A stretch of DNA of 64,000 bases from Malania oleifera (lineage: Eukaryota > Streptophyta > Magnoliopsida > Santalales > Ximeniaceae). Position 1 is the first letter of the stretch. Every line of letters starts with the position of its first letter. A model generated the notes under the pieces. That model was not told where the DNA came from and ran no database searches. It saw nothing but the letters and a program-made list of their open reading frames with translations. The DNA lies in NCBI RefSeq assembly GCF_029873635.1, contig NC_080428.1, positions 67,389,601-67,453,600 on the forward strand, given 5' to 3'. A program made the translations under genes and the position numbers. This document shows positions 32,460-43,838 of this stretch, piece after piece.

Positions 32460-33046
32460 ATGGTTAAGACTAAGGAAGAGTTTCGTTTTACTTTAGTGAT
32501 AAAATTTATGAGGAATCGGTCATCTATTGATAAAATTCGGTTATCGATTATGAAAATATGGTGCTTGACAGAAATTCCAACGAGTGTTATGGATGATTAC
32601 CATGTGTTAATTCACATGAAAAACGAAGATGAATTTTTGCATGGTTGGGCAAAGGAAGGTAGAACCATGGAAAAAAATTCATTTCAGCTAATCAAATGGA
32701 CAAAGGGTTTTGATGTCAAAAAGAATCTCCATTGGCTCCTCAATGGATTTTCTTACCGAGGTTACTAATGCATCTTTACCAAACAGATTTTCTACAAATT
32801 ATAGCGATTCGTTTTGGTCATTATCTTGGAATCGATAATGCAACAATCAATCATACAAAAGCCTCGGGGGCACGTATTTGCGTGGAAGTTGACCTAATGA
32901 TGGAGCCAATAAAGGGATTTCCTCTTATTTTATCTCCGAAACAATGTATTTGGCAAGAGGCCAAATATGAAAAGATGGGTTTTTCCTACTCTAAATGTTG
33001 CCGGCAAGGACATACGTCAATTGTTTGTAGGGAAGGAGAGAAGTGA
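32460..33046 (+). pseudogene. LINE ORF1 (DUF4283-like and zinc knuckle)
   Basis: The ATG at 32,460 opens MVKTKEEFRFTLVIKFMRNR, then IRLSIMKIWCLTEIP and WTKGFDVKKN, the DUF4283-like RNA-binding fold of plant L1 ORF1. A frameshift near 32,735 continues as APQWIFLP, ASGARICVEVDLMMEPIKGF and YEKMGFSYSKCCRQGHTSIVC. The knuckle has its first Cys replaced (FSYSKCC for the usual C-x-x-C spacing). An acidic region continues past 33,230. Confidence 0.75.
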
Positions 33047-33654
33047 AGGGATGATGGAAAATATAAAGAAAAAAAGATATGAAAACCAAAGACTAATGAT
33101 AGTGCAATGGAAACCAATACCGATGTGGATAAGGGGGCAAAGAAGGTGGAGTGGGAAGCAGGACCCAATAATGTGCCGATGACGAAGAGGACCATAGATA
33201 GGTGCCCTGTATTATAGGAAATTCATGTGGCTCAAGAAAAATGTGAACATGCAATGCAAAACTTTGATGTACCGCAAGAAGGCTTGGAAAATAAGGTAAA
33301 TGAAGATTCAACAGAGAGTGATGAAGAGGAGTGTGAGGAAGTCTGGTGTGATGATGATGCTCAAGTTTCATATGGTGAAACGATGTCTCAAGAGAAAGTA
33401 GATCATGCGGATAGTATTAAATTGACTAAAGGTGGGAACTAAGAATTGCATCAGGGGGAATTGGCTCTATGTTATTCATTCGAGGGTGAGGAAGGTGAAA
33501 TTTTAGTGTTGAAGGGCAAAGAAAAAATGTATGAGTCTAATACAGGCTAGAGATGGACTTCCAAAAACACTAAAACCATAAAGGAAAAATCTGTGAAGAA
33601 ATCCCATAGGGTTCACATCCGACCGCATAAATTAAATTCATGACTGATACAATT

Positions 33655-34280
33655 TCTTTTTAGAATATTATAGGGTTGGGTAGGTCTAGAGGCGGGTTAA
33701 AGAAACTGATTAATAAGTTTAATGTTAGTCTATTTGCTATTTCAAAACCTTTCGTGGTTGAGGAGAGGATGGTAATGCAAGGTAATTTTTTGAATTATCA
33801 CAATTTTATATCGAATGAAAATAAGGGCGGTAAATTGTGTCTGTTTTGGAAGGACATAAATGCCTTCGAGGTGATTTCAATCACGACTCAGAGGAATTCT
33901 GGGTGGTTCTTCAAGGACAACGAAAAGATGTTGGTGAGTTTAGTCTATACAAAATGTTTTTATGTTGAATGAAGAGAATTATGGCGGCAACTGGAGGAGT
34001 GCCAAATTTTGGATTTTCCTTGGTTGGTCTTGGGTGATTTTAATGTTATTCGAACAGATGCCGAAAGAATTAGTGGAAATCTAAGACTACTTTAACTATG
34101 ATGGTGTTTAATGACAGTTTACATCGTTGTGGTCTTTTTGATTTATCAAACACAGACCCTCATATGTCATGGTGCAATGGCCATGAAGGGGTGACTCGTA
34201 GCTGGGCTAAGCTTGATCGAGTTCTTATTAATAACGTTTTTTCCAACTCTATGGTTCGACTCAATTCAAATATTTAAGTC
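33655..34280 (+). pseudogene. LINE endonuclease domain
   Basis: GLGRSRGGLKKLINKFNVSL and GGKLCLFWKDINAFEV resemble the AP-endonuclease-like N-terminus of plant L1 ORF2. DFPWLVLGDFNVIRTDAER (GDFN at 34,032-34,043) is the catalytic GDFN motif, and SWAKLDRVLINNVF the C-terminal one. The conserved first part (N and E residues) is not clear, and stops lie near 33,970 and 34,094. Confidence 0.8.
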
Positions 34281-34303
34281 GTAAATCCTCATATCATAAT
34301 CTC

Positions 34304-36426
34304 ATGGTGGTTTATACAAATAAGTCATTCTCTTTGTATGGTCCTACTCCATTTCGGTTCTTTAATATGTGGAGCTCGTTGTTTTTGTCGTGTGTTAAGG
34401 ATGCCTGGATCAGGAATGACTTGGCTTCGGGTCTCTTAAAACTTGTTATTTGTCTTAAGAGAACTAAAGTTGCTTTACATGCATGGAATAAAAATGTCTT
34501 TGGGAGAGTGGGAGAAAACCTACAAGATCTTGAGGAAAGGATGGAATCTCTAGAAAATCAGCTGCAATCAGGTTTTTCTGAGGAGGTTGAAACCGATTAC
34601 TTGACTACTAAATTGGAGATTCAGGTGTGGGAGAATATGGAAGCATCTTGCCTAGGACAAATTGCGAAAAAAAAAAAAAAAAAAGATTTATTGAGGGGAT
34701 TCAAAACTTTAAATTCTTCAATTCAGTTATCAATCAGAGGCAAAATAAGGGTCATATAGACCGTATGGTTCTGAACGACGGGAGGATATTGGATGGTGCG
34801 GAAGTACTACATAATGAAGCTGCTGCTTTTTTTCAGAATTTTCTTTCAGAGTCTTTAGTGGTTGAACCTTCTGATCTCTCTGAGTTAATTCAAAGGCAGT
34901 TTTCAAATATTGATAATAATTTTCTCTGCGCCAAACTAACAGAATAAGAAATTAAAAGAGCGATGTTCTCTATTCCCAAAGAAAGCAGTCCAGGGCCAAA
35001 TGGATTTGGTTCTAAATTTTATATATCTTGTTGGGACATTGTAAAAAAAGATGTCTTGGATGCGTCAAAGAATTCTTTTCAGGGCACTCCTCTTTCCAGG
35101 TTGTTTTCCTCTTCATTTGTTGTCTTAATTCCAAAGGTGGACAATCCTTCTAACTTTGATAAATTTCGGCCTATTAGTTTATGCTTTTTGGCTTACAAAA
35201 TTTTTTCTAAGATTATTATTTTTAGACTAACTGAGGTTGTTGATAAGTTGGTATAGCATGAATAAGGTGCTTTTTATTCCTGGGCATAGTATTTTTGAGA
35301 ATATTACGCTTGCACAAGAAATAGTTCATTCTTTGCACAAAAAAATGGTTGGCGGCAATGTGATCATAAAACTTGATATGGCTAAGGCTTAAGATAAAAT
35401 GAATTGGAATTTTCTTCTAGAGATTCTTAATGCTTTTGGCTTCTTTAAGAGGTTTTGCAAGCTCATAAAAAATTGTGTGGATCCTCGAGGCTTTCCGTTA
35501 TGATGAACGGAACCTTTAAAAGGGTTTTTCAATCGACTAGAGGCTTGCAGTAAGGGGATCCACTTTCTCCTTATTTATTCATCATAATGGAGGAGGTTTT
35601 GACAAGCTTGCTTAGGAAAAATTATGAGACAGGTCATATTGGACAATTTAATCATCCAATTGGAGCCCCTTTGGTTTTGCATTTGCTTTATGCGGATGAT
35701 ATTCTTATTTTTACAAATGGTAGGAAGAGGTCTAATAGAAATTTGGTTTACACCCAGGAGATGTATGAGAAGTGGTCAAGTCAAAAAATCAGTAAGACAA
35801 AGTCAGCGTTATTCCTTTCGAAATACATTACTCCTGCTCGAAAACGTGATTTATTGAGAATCACGAGTTTCATGGAAGGTAAATTTTCAGTTACGTATTT
35901 GGGTGCACCTTTGGTTTCTGGAAAATTATCTTCTAGGATCTTAGAGCCTCTTATGGAGAAGATGAGGAAGAAAACTGTAGGGTGGAAATTTAAGTTGCTC
36001 TCGCAAGGTGGAAGATTGATTTTATTAAGACATGTGTTGTCTAATATGTCTATACATTTAATGTCGGTTATTAATGTTTTGCAGGTCACATTTTCTCACA
36101 TCAACTCTCTTCTTGCTAATTTTTTATGGGGAGAGGTGGAAGGTAAAAGAAAGATTCATTGGAGCTCTTGGGGGAAAATTTGTAAACCTACTTCAGAAGG
36201 GGGTATAGACTTAAGAGATCTTAAAGAAGTTCAAAAATCTTTTCTCATGAAATTTGCTTTCAGATTGCTCACTTCTAACAATCTATGGTCAGATTTTTTC
36301 AGGGCTAAATATTGCAGAAATGATAATTTATTAATAAGGAAGGGAAGACCAAATGACTCTCATTTTTTGAGATCAATGTTAGCCACTATTCCGAAAGTTA
36401 TGGATAATGTTAAATTTTTTTGGTGA
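34304..36426 (+). pseudogene. LINE reverse transcriptase
   Basis: FFNMWSSLFLSCVKDAW and a coiled-coil-like region (LEERMESLENQLQSGF) precede RT. SPGPNGFGSKFYISCW and FRPISLCFLAYKIFSK mark the fingers, and YADD is intact at 35,689-35,700. VTYLGAPLVSGKLSSRILEP, GGRLILLRHVLSNMSIHLMS and IHWSSWGKICKPTSEGGIDL form the thumb. A run of A (34,668-34,684), stops at 34,946, 35,255, 35,390 and 35,551 and a frameshift break the frame. Confidence 0.9.
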
Positions 36427-37340
36427 AAGGTGGTAACTTTTATTTTTGGTTCGATAGGTGGCTTATATCAGGCCCGCTAGCTGTGTGCATTGAGGATATT
36501 TCAAACAAAAAGTTGTGTATTAAGGATTGCTGGCTAAATAACAACTGGAACACTGATTTATTACTGGAATTGGTTGGGACTGACAGAACAATGGAAATCT
36601 TGCTTAATGTGCCGGCTGGTAAAAGTGGTTATGATATATTCATATGGAAGCCTGCTTCTTATGGTAATTTCTTTACAAAAACGGCATGGGAGGCAGTGAG
36701 GAGCAAAAGTGATAATTTTGAGTGGAATGAATGGTTTTGGCATTCTTTTTTTCCTAGAAGAATCTCAATATGTTTATGGAAAGCCTGATTCAGATGATTT
36801 ATAGTAAATGATAGAATTCATGTCAAAAGAATATCGATGGCTTCGACATGTGATTGTTGTGTGTAGAGAAGTCAGGAAAACATTGATCGCATTTTTTTCT
36901 TTAGGCGAGGTGGCTTCAGAGGTTTGGCATCAGGCTACTGTAGTGTTGGGGATTCCTTTCCAACAGTTCCTTTCCTAGAACATAATTCCAAACTAGTTCC
37001 ACAATGCTCGAAAATCGTCTATTAAAGGTACGTATTTTAATCGGACTGATTTTGTGTTTGATTATGTGGTGCCTCTGGAATCAAAGATGCAAAGAGAGAA
37101 TGGAAGGAGTTTATCAAAGTGCATATCAGATGTGGAGAAGTGTTCAATACTGGGTTAGTTCTTTAGGTGAGAGTTCTAATTCTTTTCGAAAATTGAAGAT
37201 GTCGGACATTACGATTTTGAAGGAGTTTCAAATTCAGCATCAAGGAGTTTGTGCCAGGCCTGAAAAAAGTATTTCGTGGGTTAAACCCCCAACAAGGTGG
37301 ATAAAATTTAATTGTGATGGGAGTTGTAGGGGTAATCCAG
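36420..37340 (+). pseudogene. LINE zf-RVT and start of RNase H
   Basis: FYFWFDRWLISGPLA and TAWEAVRSKSDNFEW, WFWHSFFPRRISICLWKA are the zf-RVT region. Stops lie near 36,786 and 36,865. WIKFNCDGSCRGNPG (up to 37,340) is the first RNase H strand with its catalytic Asp. The repeat inserted at 37,341 cuts the domain here. Confidence 0.85.
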
Positions 37341-39306
37341 GTTGAAACCTAAGGTGTAGTCCCAAGAGGGGGGGTGAATTTTGTTATTTAAAATTTCTTT
37401 GATTCTTTTTTAGAACTCTTGTCCCTTTTCACAATCTCTTAAGGATTACTTGTATTTATGTTAATGAGGCAATCCACACAAATTCCCATTTTCTAATTAA
37501 TCCACAATCAACTAATACAATCAATTAACTTACTATTCAAACACAATAACCACCCAACAATAAATCAATTTGAATCTTTAGAGTCCCTGTATATGAATAT
37601 ACAACTCCTATGTTGTCTTTTGAATTTGAATATTACAACGACATTCAAACACTTTTTCAATATCAGAACTTAATTAAACCTTTAGCTAATAAGTTTTTGG
37701 ATGTTAATCAATCAACGTACTTCCTTTCGGTTTCCGCAAAAGATCAATTAACCAACATACTCCCTTTCAGTTTCTACAAGCCCAAGAACAAATTAGTTTT
37801 TGGGTTTACTTAATTTCTAATATGTGTTTGCTTTATAATTAAAAGTATTAAACATTCACGCAGGGTATATCGTTACTGAAATTAAAAGTGAGTAAGGATA
37901 AGAGAGTGACGCCACCACTTTTACGAAGTTCAACTTATACCCAGCTTACGTCCTCGCCTTAGGTTAACCACCCAAGGAATTTATTATATCTTGTTCCTTC
38001 CAGGTGGAACAAAAACCTTACACAATTTACCCTCTTTTCAGGAAGAGAAACCTCTCCAAGCACCGACCTGTGCTTGGTCCAACGATCCAACAAACCTTTG
38101 AATTGTTCAAAGTATAAGAAGATAGAAGTAGATCTACGTACAAAAAATACTCTCAAAATTCAAAGCAGGTTGTACAAATTGAGTTCTAAATTGTACTTCA
38201 AAACACCAAAACTAAATAGAACATGAGAAGCTCTAAATTTTTAGAAGTCACCGTTGGTTCTTTAAAAAGAATTGAGTGCAACTCGGAACCAAGCTTTTGA
38301 TTTTTCAATCCACCAAAAACATAGAGTTTTCCTCCAATAAAATGATGTGAGCAAAGGAACTTAAGGAGAATTTCAGTGTATTGACTATTTGATCTTTTAG
38401 GCTTATCTTGCTTGTCTATTTCTCTCTTTTTCATTGCCCAAATGAGGTATTTATAGATTTTTCCAAAGAACAATTTTCTCATTTAATTAGGTAGCATTAA
38501 ATTATTGAATTAATTTTGAAATTCAAAATTTTTCCAAAGAACAATTTCTTCATTTAATTAAATTATTGAATTAATTTTAAAATTCAAAATTTTTCCAAAG
38601 AGCAATTTTCTCATTTAATTAAATTATTGAATTAATTTTGAAATTCAAAATTTTTCTAAGGAACAATTTCCTCATTTAATTAAATTATTGAATTAATTTT
38701 AAAATTCAAAATTTTTTCAAAGAACAATTTTGAAAACTCAGAAGGTTGGCAATCGCTTGCTAAGACTTGGCAGTCGTCTGACTTGACCACCCAGGCGCCT
38801 GTCAGTGTTTAGGCAGTCGCCTGGAATCCTACCGCCTCCTAAATTATTTCTTTTAAATTGTGGCAGTCGCCTGGCTCTCAGTGTTTTCCTTTTTTGCTTT
38901 AAAAACTTTCTTCTTTTGAGACCTTTTAATCAAAGACATTTTTTAAGGTCTTTCAAAAAAGTGTTTCTTAGTTTGTTTTGATTTATAAGAGTTTCACATG
39001 TATTTAGATAGTATGTAGCTTTGAAATACTTACAACAATCCTTCTAATCATGGTTTTCTTGAAACACTAAGTTCTTCAGCCTCTCGAGATTTACTTTTGA
39101 CTTTAAGAATTGTTTGGCATTTAACCTCTTCATTTGTTCTTTATTGACCTCAATATTCTGAGGAACTTCCATTAGATTGACATTGAACTTCAACTTATCA
39201 ACCGTGAGTGTCTTTTTACCTACATCAAATCACTCAACACAACATGTTAAAGCATCCTTCATTTTGTTATCATCAGAACAAGATTGAAAAGCTCAGTTAG
39301 GCCAAC
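37341..39306 (+). mobile_element. 2-kb repeat inserted in LINE RNase H (family X, copy 1)
   Basis: Begins GTTGAAACCTAAGGTGTAGT, then CCCAAGAGGGGGGGTGAATT, and ends near TTATCATCAGAACAAGATTG and GGCCAAC. It has the same kind of ends as 57,067-59,145 and the inverted piece at 60,815. The ends show a short imperfect inverted repeat starting GTTGA. It has no coding domains and contains a tandem array of an AT-rich unit. The class is uncertain, and I could not define a TSD because the LINE target is diverged there. Confidence 0.6.
38456..38727. repeat. Tandem AT-rich repeat, about 4 units of 60-70 bp
   Basis: Units share TTTTTCCAAAGAACAATTT, CTCATTTAATTAAATTATTG and AATTAATTTTGAAATTCAAA. The array is inside the repeat that splits the LINE. 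Confidence 0.85.
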
Positions 39307-39675
39307 ACGGATACTTCAGGAGGTAGAGGAATTATTCGAGACTGTCATGATATGGTGAAAGCAATTTTTTCAAGTTATTTTGGTAATGGTACGAACAATA
39401 GTGCGGAATTAAAAACAATTCTGGAAGGAATTCGTTTATGCAAACGACTTCATTATTTTAACGTGATTATTGAAAGTGACTCGCGAATTATTGTTGATTG
39501 GTTACGGAAAGGTAGATGTATCTTGTGGTATCTTTGGGATTTTTGGGAGGACCTCGTGGGGGAGTTAGAAGGAGTAAACTTCATGATAATCCATCAATAT
39601 GAGGAAGGCAATAGTGCAGCTGATTTTCTCGCTAGAGAAGGAGAAATGGGAAACAATATCATCTACGAAAAATAA
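39307..39675 (+). pseudogene. LINE RNase H, second part
   Basis: Resumes with the GGRGIIRDCHDMVKAIFSSY frame, then NNSAELKTILEGIRLCKRLH (catalytic Glu), VIIESDSRIIVDWL (catalytic Asp) and HQYEEGNSAADFLAREGEMG. It lines up with WIKFNCDGSCRGNPG before the insertion and with the uninterrupted RNase H of the LINE at 55,777-57,066. The last 107 codons are open. Confidence 0.9.
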
Positions 39676-40059
39676 CATCTTTTATCACGTTTTCTGAAAA
39701 GTATCCTTTGAATGGATAGGTTGGGTCTCACTTTCTTTCATCATTAGTTCAACCTCTCGATTTTTGTTTGGCGGGTTTAGGTTTGTTTAAATTTTATTTT
39801 ATTTTATTTTATTTTATTTTATTATTTAATTATTTTTTATTTTTATTATTTTTATTATTATTTTACCTAGACCTGTTTAGATTTGTTTCTTATTTAACCT
39901 TGTTTGGATTTGTGATCCTGATTTGGTTGGTAGTTGGTATTGTTTTTGGAAGGACTTTAATTTATTTATCTCTAGTCTCCCTTTGCTTATCTTGTAATTA
40001 CGATATTTTTCCGCCAAAAGTGATGGCATATCAATAAAGACTGTGTTTTTTTTTTTTTT
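39676..40059 (+). other. LINE 3' UTR and tail
   Basis: T-rich 3' region with (TTTTA)n near 39,795-39,830. The conserved family tail CCGCCAAAAGTGATGGCAT follows, then AATAAAGACTGTG and a T-run against the TSD. Confidence 0.75.
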
Positions 40060-40072
40060 AAGTGTTTTGACT
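40060..40072. repeat. Right 13-bp target-site duplication of the LINE
   Basis: AAGTGTTTTGACT, identical to 31,981-31,993. Confidence 0.9.
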
Positions 40073-40278
40073 GTGCAACATTAAAAACATATTTAGAATT
40101 ATCGACACATTTATGAACTGTCTGATGCGCTTCCAGAAAATGTCAATGTTGAAAGGGTCACGACACAGACTCGTCTCCTTTGTACATGTGTCTGTGCTAC
40201 ATAGATGGTTGTGATGGTCTGAAGCAAGAATGGTTGATGATGGACTTAGTAATGCAATACACATCATAATATTTCACT

Positions 40279-41165
40279 CATGGTTTTAAATCGCGGTAGC
40301 GGGTAGCATAACGTAACGGTAACAGGTGTAACGGGAAGCAGGAGTAGCGGATGTTACATAACGGGAAGCGGGTGTAACGGCCGTGAATTTTTTTGAAGCA
40401 CGCACAACTTTGTGCATATTAACGTACTTGCATGTTTTAAACTTTTAACCATTCTTAGAAAGGGTTTTAGTGTATTTTGGACCCTTTAGTTCGAGTAACT
40501 AAGTTATTTGGTAAGGGCAACAAGTTTACATTTGTTTTAAACCATCATTGATAGAAAATTACATGTGTGCGCGTATTTATACTTCTCATTGTTCTTATCT
40601 ATGATAAATTCTTATGTGTGCTAAATGAATTAATAAAATAAAATACATTATACACTCCATTAATCTATTAGACACATAAGACATACAAATAATATAAATA
40701 TAAAATAGCTAGAAAAGAAAGAAGGTTGAAGTTGAAAAATAAAGAACATAAATATCACATTACTAATATTATTAAAAAAAAAATTTCCTAACAAGTCAGT
40801 ATTTTGAATTTGTTAATTAATGCATCTATTGTGAGTATTTAAAGAAATAGTAAATTTTGCATCATTGTCATCCTCATTATAATCTTTTCCCCTTCTTGCA
40901 ACTTGGTATATTGAGAATGATATATGAAAGAGAGAGAAAAAGTGAGAAAAAAAAGTAAAAAATAAAATATTTTTTTGATGTAACAGTCTTGTAGCGGTTA
41001 CGTAATGGCCGTAGCGGCCTTTACGTAACGGTCGAGGTCTGTAACGGCCGCTACGGCCGTGATTTTTCTTCCCACCGATTTCGCGGTGTGTAACGGTATC
41101 GGTAACCCAAAAAACCTTTACGTAACGCTGTTACATAACGGTCGCGGCCTTTATTTAAAACCATG
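40279..41165. mobile_element. hAT-type MITE (887 bp)
   Basis: Terminal inverted repeats CATGGTTTTAAAT / ATTTAAAACCATG and a perfect 8-bp TSD ATTTCACT (40,271-40,278 and 41,166-41,173). Both ends are rich in GTAACGG/CCGTTAC-type words (GGTAGCGG, CGTAACGG, GGCCGTAGCGG). The middle is AT-rich with no transposase. Confidence 0.9.
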
Positions 41166-41173
41166 ATTTCACT

Positions 41174-43690
41174 GTACTTCTATTATCAATGTGTATGAAT
41201 TGGTTTGAAAAAGAAAAAATCGACAGACATGCGTGGCTGTTATCTGATGCTTTTTCTTTTATCTCCTTAAACCCCCAATTACTTAGATATTTGAGTTATA
41301 AAAACTGATATGCGTGACGCAGTGCTCATGTCATTTGAAGTAGGTTACTGTTAAATCCATAAAAATGCCGCAATAAATTTCAATTATTCTCTGGTGGGAT
41401 GGTGACTCGTTCCTTTTGTTTTGCTTTTCCCGATTCCTGTGGCCATATTCTTCTAATCTTCTTTCCATGCTTTTGGATTTGTTAGATCTCTTCTTATGGA
41501 GTCCCTTATGGAATATTAATTGATAAGGCACCTTTGTTTAATTGACTTTTGATTCACCGGACCTTCTCCTACTGATCTGAAAATATGAGGGGTCACCTGG
41601 CATAATCCCAGAATCTCCTTTACCTGTTATGGAATATATTAAAGCAGGAAAGTAACTTCAAGTACAGCAGCTGGTTAAAGGGAAAGGTACTTCAATAGCT
41701 CTTTTCTTTTCTTTTTTTTCAAACATTTGGGCCACATATATCATAGAGCTCATCAATAATTATATTCCTTTCTTTGAATTTGAAGTATAAGCTTGCCAGT
41801 AAGGAATCACAATTCAGGACAGATAGAAGAAGCCGATGCTTGCTGAGGAAGAACCTATTTCTTGCTTCCAATCCGGACCCACGGCTGGTTGGATCCACCA
41901 CTCATAATTATCGGGTAAATAATTTAACCAAGTAAATGACAAGGGTAATGATCTTACTGGTTGGCCTTGTCTTTCTTTGATTACTGTGTAAAATGATGTG
42001 GTATGTCAACTGATGGGGAACCCTTACCCTCAGTAACAACGATACATCTTCAAAGCTCAAAGAATAAAAAGATACACCCACGAATATGGCTTCTGGTTTG
42101 TCAAGTAAATGTTTCCCTTGTTAGCCTGGTTATAACAGTACTTAGTAATATGATATTTCTTTCTTGCCTTCGAATAATTGGAAATTATTATCGATGCAGC
42201 TGGCAGAAGTGAATCTGTGGCTTGAGATGGCAATGCTTTGGAGATCAATTATTGGATATTGATTCCTGTGATCAAGCTCCTGGCAGGAACCCGAGATGTC
42301 CGAAACTTGAAACATTTTTGTTGTTGGCCATTGTGGCCTTCCTTTCTGCTTTTTATTCTCTTTCTTTCTTCTTCATTTCTTTCTCTCCCTTGTGAAATTT
42401 AGCTTTCCTCTGTTCATTTTGGATATGGATTACAGACTAAAAGCTAACAACCCCTTTGGAATATGTTTCTTGAAGCTTTGTTGCTTGCTTTCTTATTAGA
42501 AGATTGTTCATAGCCATGAACTATGTGGAGCTTTTGTGTCATTTGACAGGGGTGTGTGTTTGTGTATGCCTGCATGAGAGAGAGAGAGACCTTTGCATCA
42601 ATCATTATGTCTGTTGGTTTATGTGGTGACTTTGATCTACTATAAGCATGGATTTTGCTCTTGAAAACATTAAGCAGAAGCATAAAATTCACCATTGCAT
42701 GGGTGATTGAGTGGGTACATCAGGATAGACATCGAATGGATGGTGGAGATTTCTCAATTCTCAGGCAGGGACCCACTGAATCATGACCCGTCTTTCTGCG
42801 TTAGGCGCCATCTCAAATAATAGACAATATGGTTTGTCTGCATTTGAAACTCAAACCCTAGATTCCCTTGTAGCCTTGTATTTGGATAATCTTCAGTTAT
42901 TATGGAACATGTTAACTTTTAATATTACATGTAAACACACACACTGAATATATTGAAATTTCTTCCTCATTTCAATGACCCATTTGATTTGCTTCTTTTA
43001 TATTTTCGTATGTATAAAATATTGCTGCAGAACAGAGGTGTGGTGAGTTTGGGTCCCAATATCTAGGGTTAGATTCTTTGATTCCTCCATTCCTACAAGG
43101 AACAAAAAGAATCTGCCAATCGCCCTACATGCTCCTCCAAAAAAAATTTAAAAATAAAAAGAAAATTAAAAAAAAAAACTAAAAGAGGGAAGGGAAGTCC
43201 TATATGGATTTCCCTTTCAGTCACTAAAAAGAAATATCCATTAAAGCATCCCCCATCATTTTTTCCCTCTTCAAAGCTTCTGTGTCATAAAAGTAGCACC
43301 CATTATTCATCATGGTGGGGCTGCCAAATTTCGCAGGGAATCAACCGCAGAGGCCACACACACACAGTTACAGAGAAAGAGAGAGAGAGATGTGAATAAA
43401 CAGCCGTGTAAAAACAAACCATACACTTTTCTTCTTTTCTCTTCTTTTGAGACTGGAATTGGAACTGTATTGCTTTCTCTGTTTTTGCTGCACCAGAGAT
43501 TCTCTCCACCCCTTTCAAGTCAAAGAAGTGGAATATATATATATTGAAACAAAAAAAGTTTGTATGAATGGGAGGATGGGAGAAAGGAAGAGCCACAGCT
43601 CATGGCATATATTCCCCCCCCCCCCCCCCCCCCCCACCATAACCCCACTTAGGTTTCCAGATATGGAGTGAGAAGGGTGGACACACCAAC
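41174..43690. other. Intergenic region upstream of the MYB-CC gene
   Basis: No gene or transposon is recognised. It contains short GA runs (42,579-42,590 and 43,371-43,392), an A-rich stretch near 43,140-43,190 and a run of 22 C at 43,614-43,635. The last few hundred bases are likely promoter. Confidence 0.45.
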
Positions 43691-43702
43691 TGCTCTGCTC
43701 CA

Positions 43703-43712
43703 AATTATAAAA
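43703..43712 (+). promoter_or_regulatory. Probable TATA box of the MYB-CC gene
   Basis: AAATTATAAAAG lies about 130 bp upstream of the ATG at 43,839, leaving room for a leader of about 100 nt. It is the clearest TATA-like element near the start codon. Confidence 0.5.
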
Positions 43713-43838
43713 GAGAACTACTGCTGCTGCATTTTGAAAGCAGAGCTGGAAAAGGATCATACCCCATATTTATGAACCACCCCTTCAAGCTGTCTCTCTT
43801 CCATAGAACACAACACAACAGAATTCCATCTCCAAAAC

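Larger units (their letters stand above)
31994..40059 (+). mobile_element. Full-length L1-type LINE, interrupted by a 2-kb repeat
   Basis: A perfect 13-bp TSD bounds the element. Order: GC-rich 5' UTR (31,994-32,459), ORF1 with a DUF4283-like domain and a zinc knuckle, endonuclease, RT, zf-RVT and RNase H, which is the plant L1 layout. A repeat of about 1.97 kb splits RNase H at 37,341-39,306. Without it the LINE is about 6.1 kb. Several stops and frameshifts are present. The plus-strand 3' end is a T-run after AATAAAGACTGTG rather than the A-run seen in its relative at 55,777. Confidence 0.9.
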
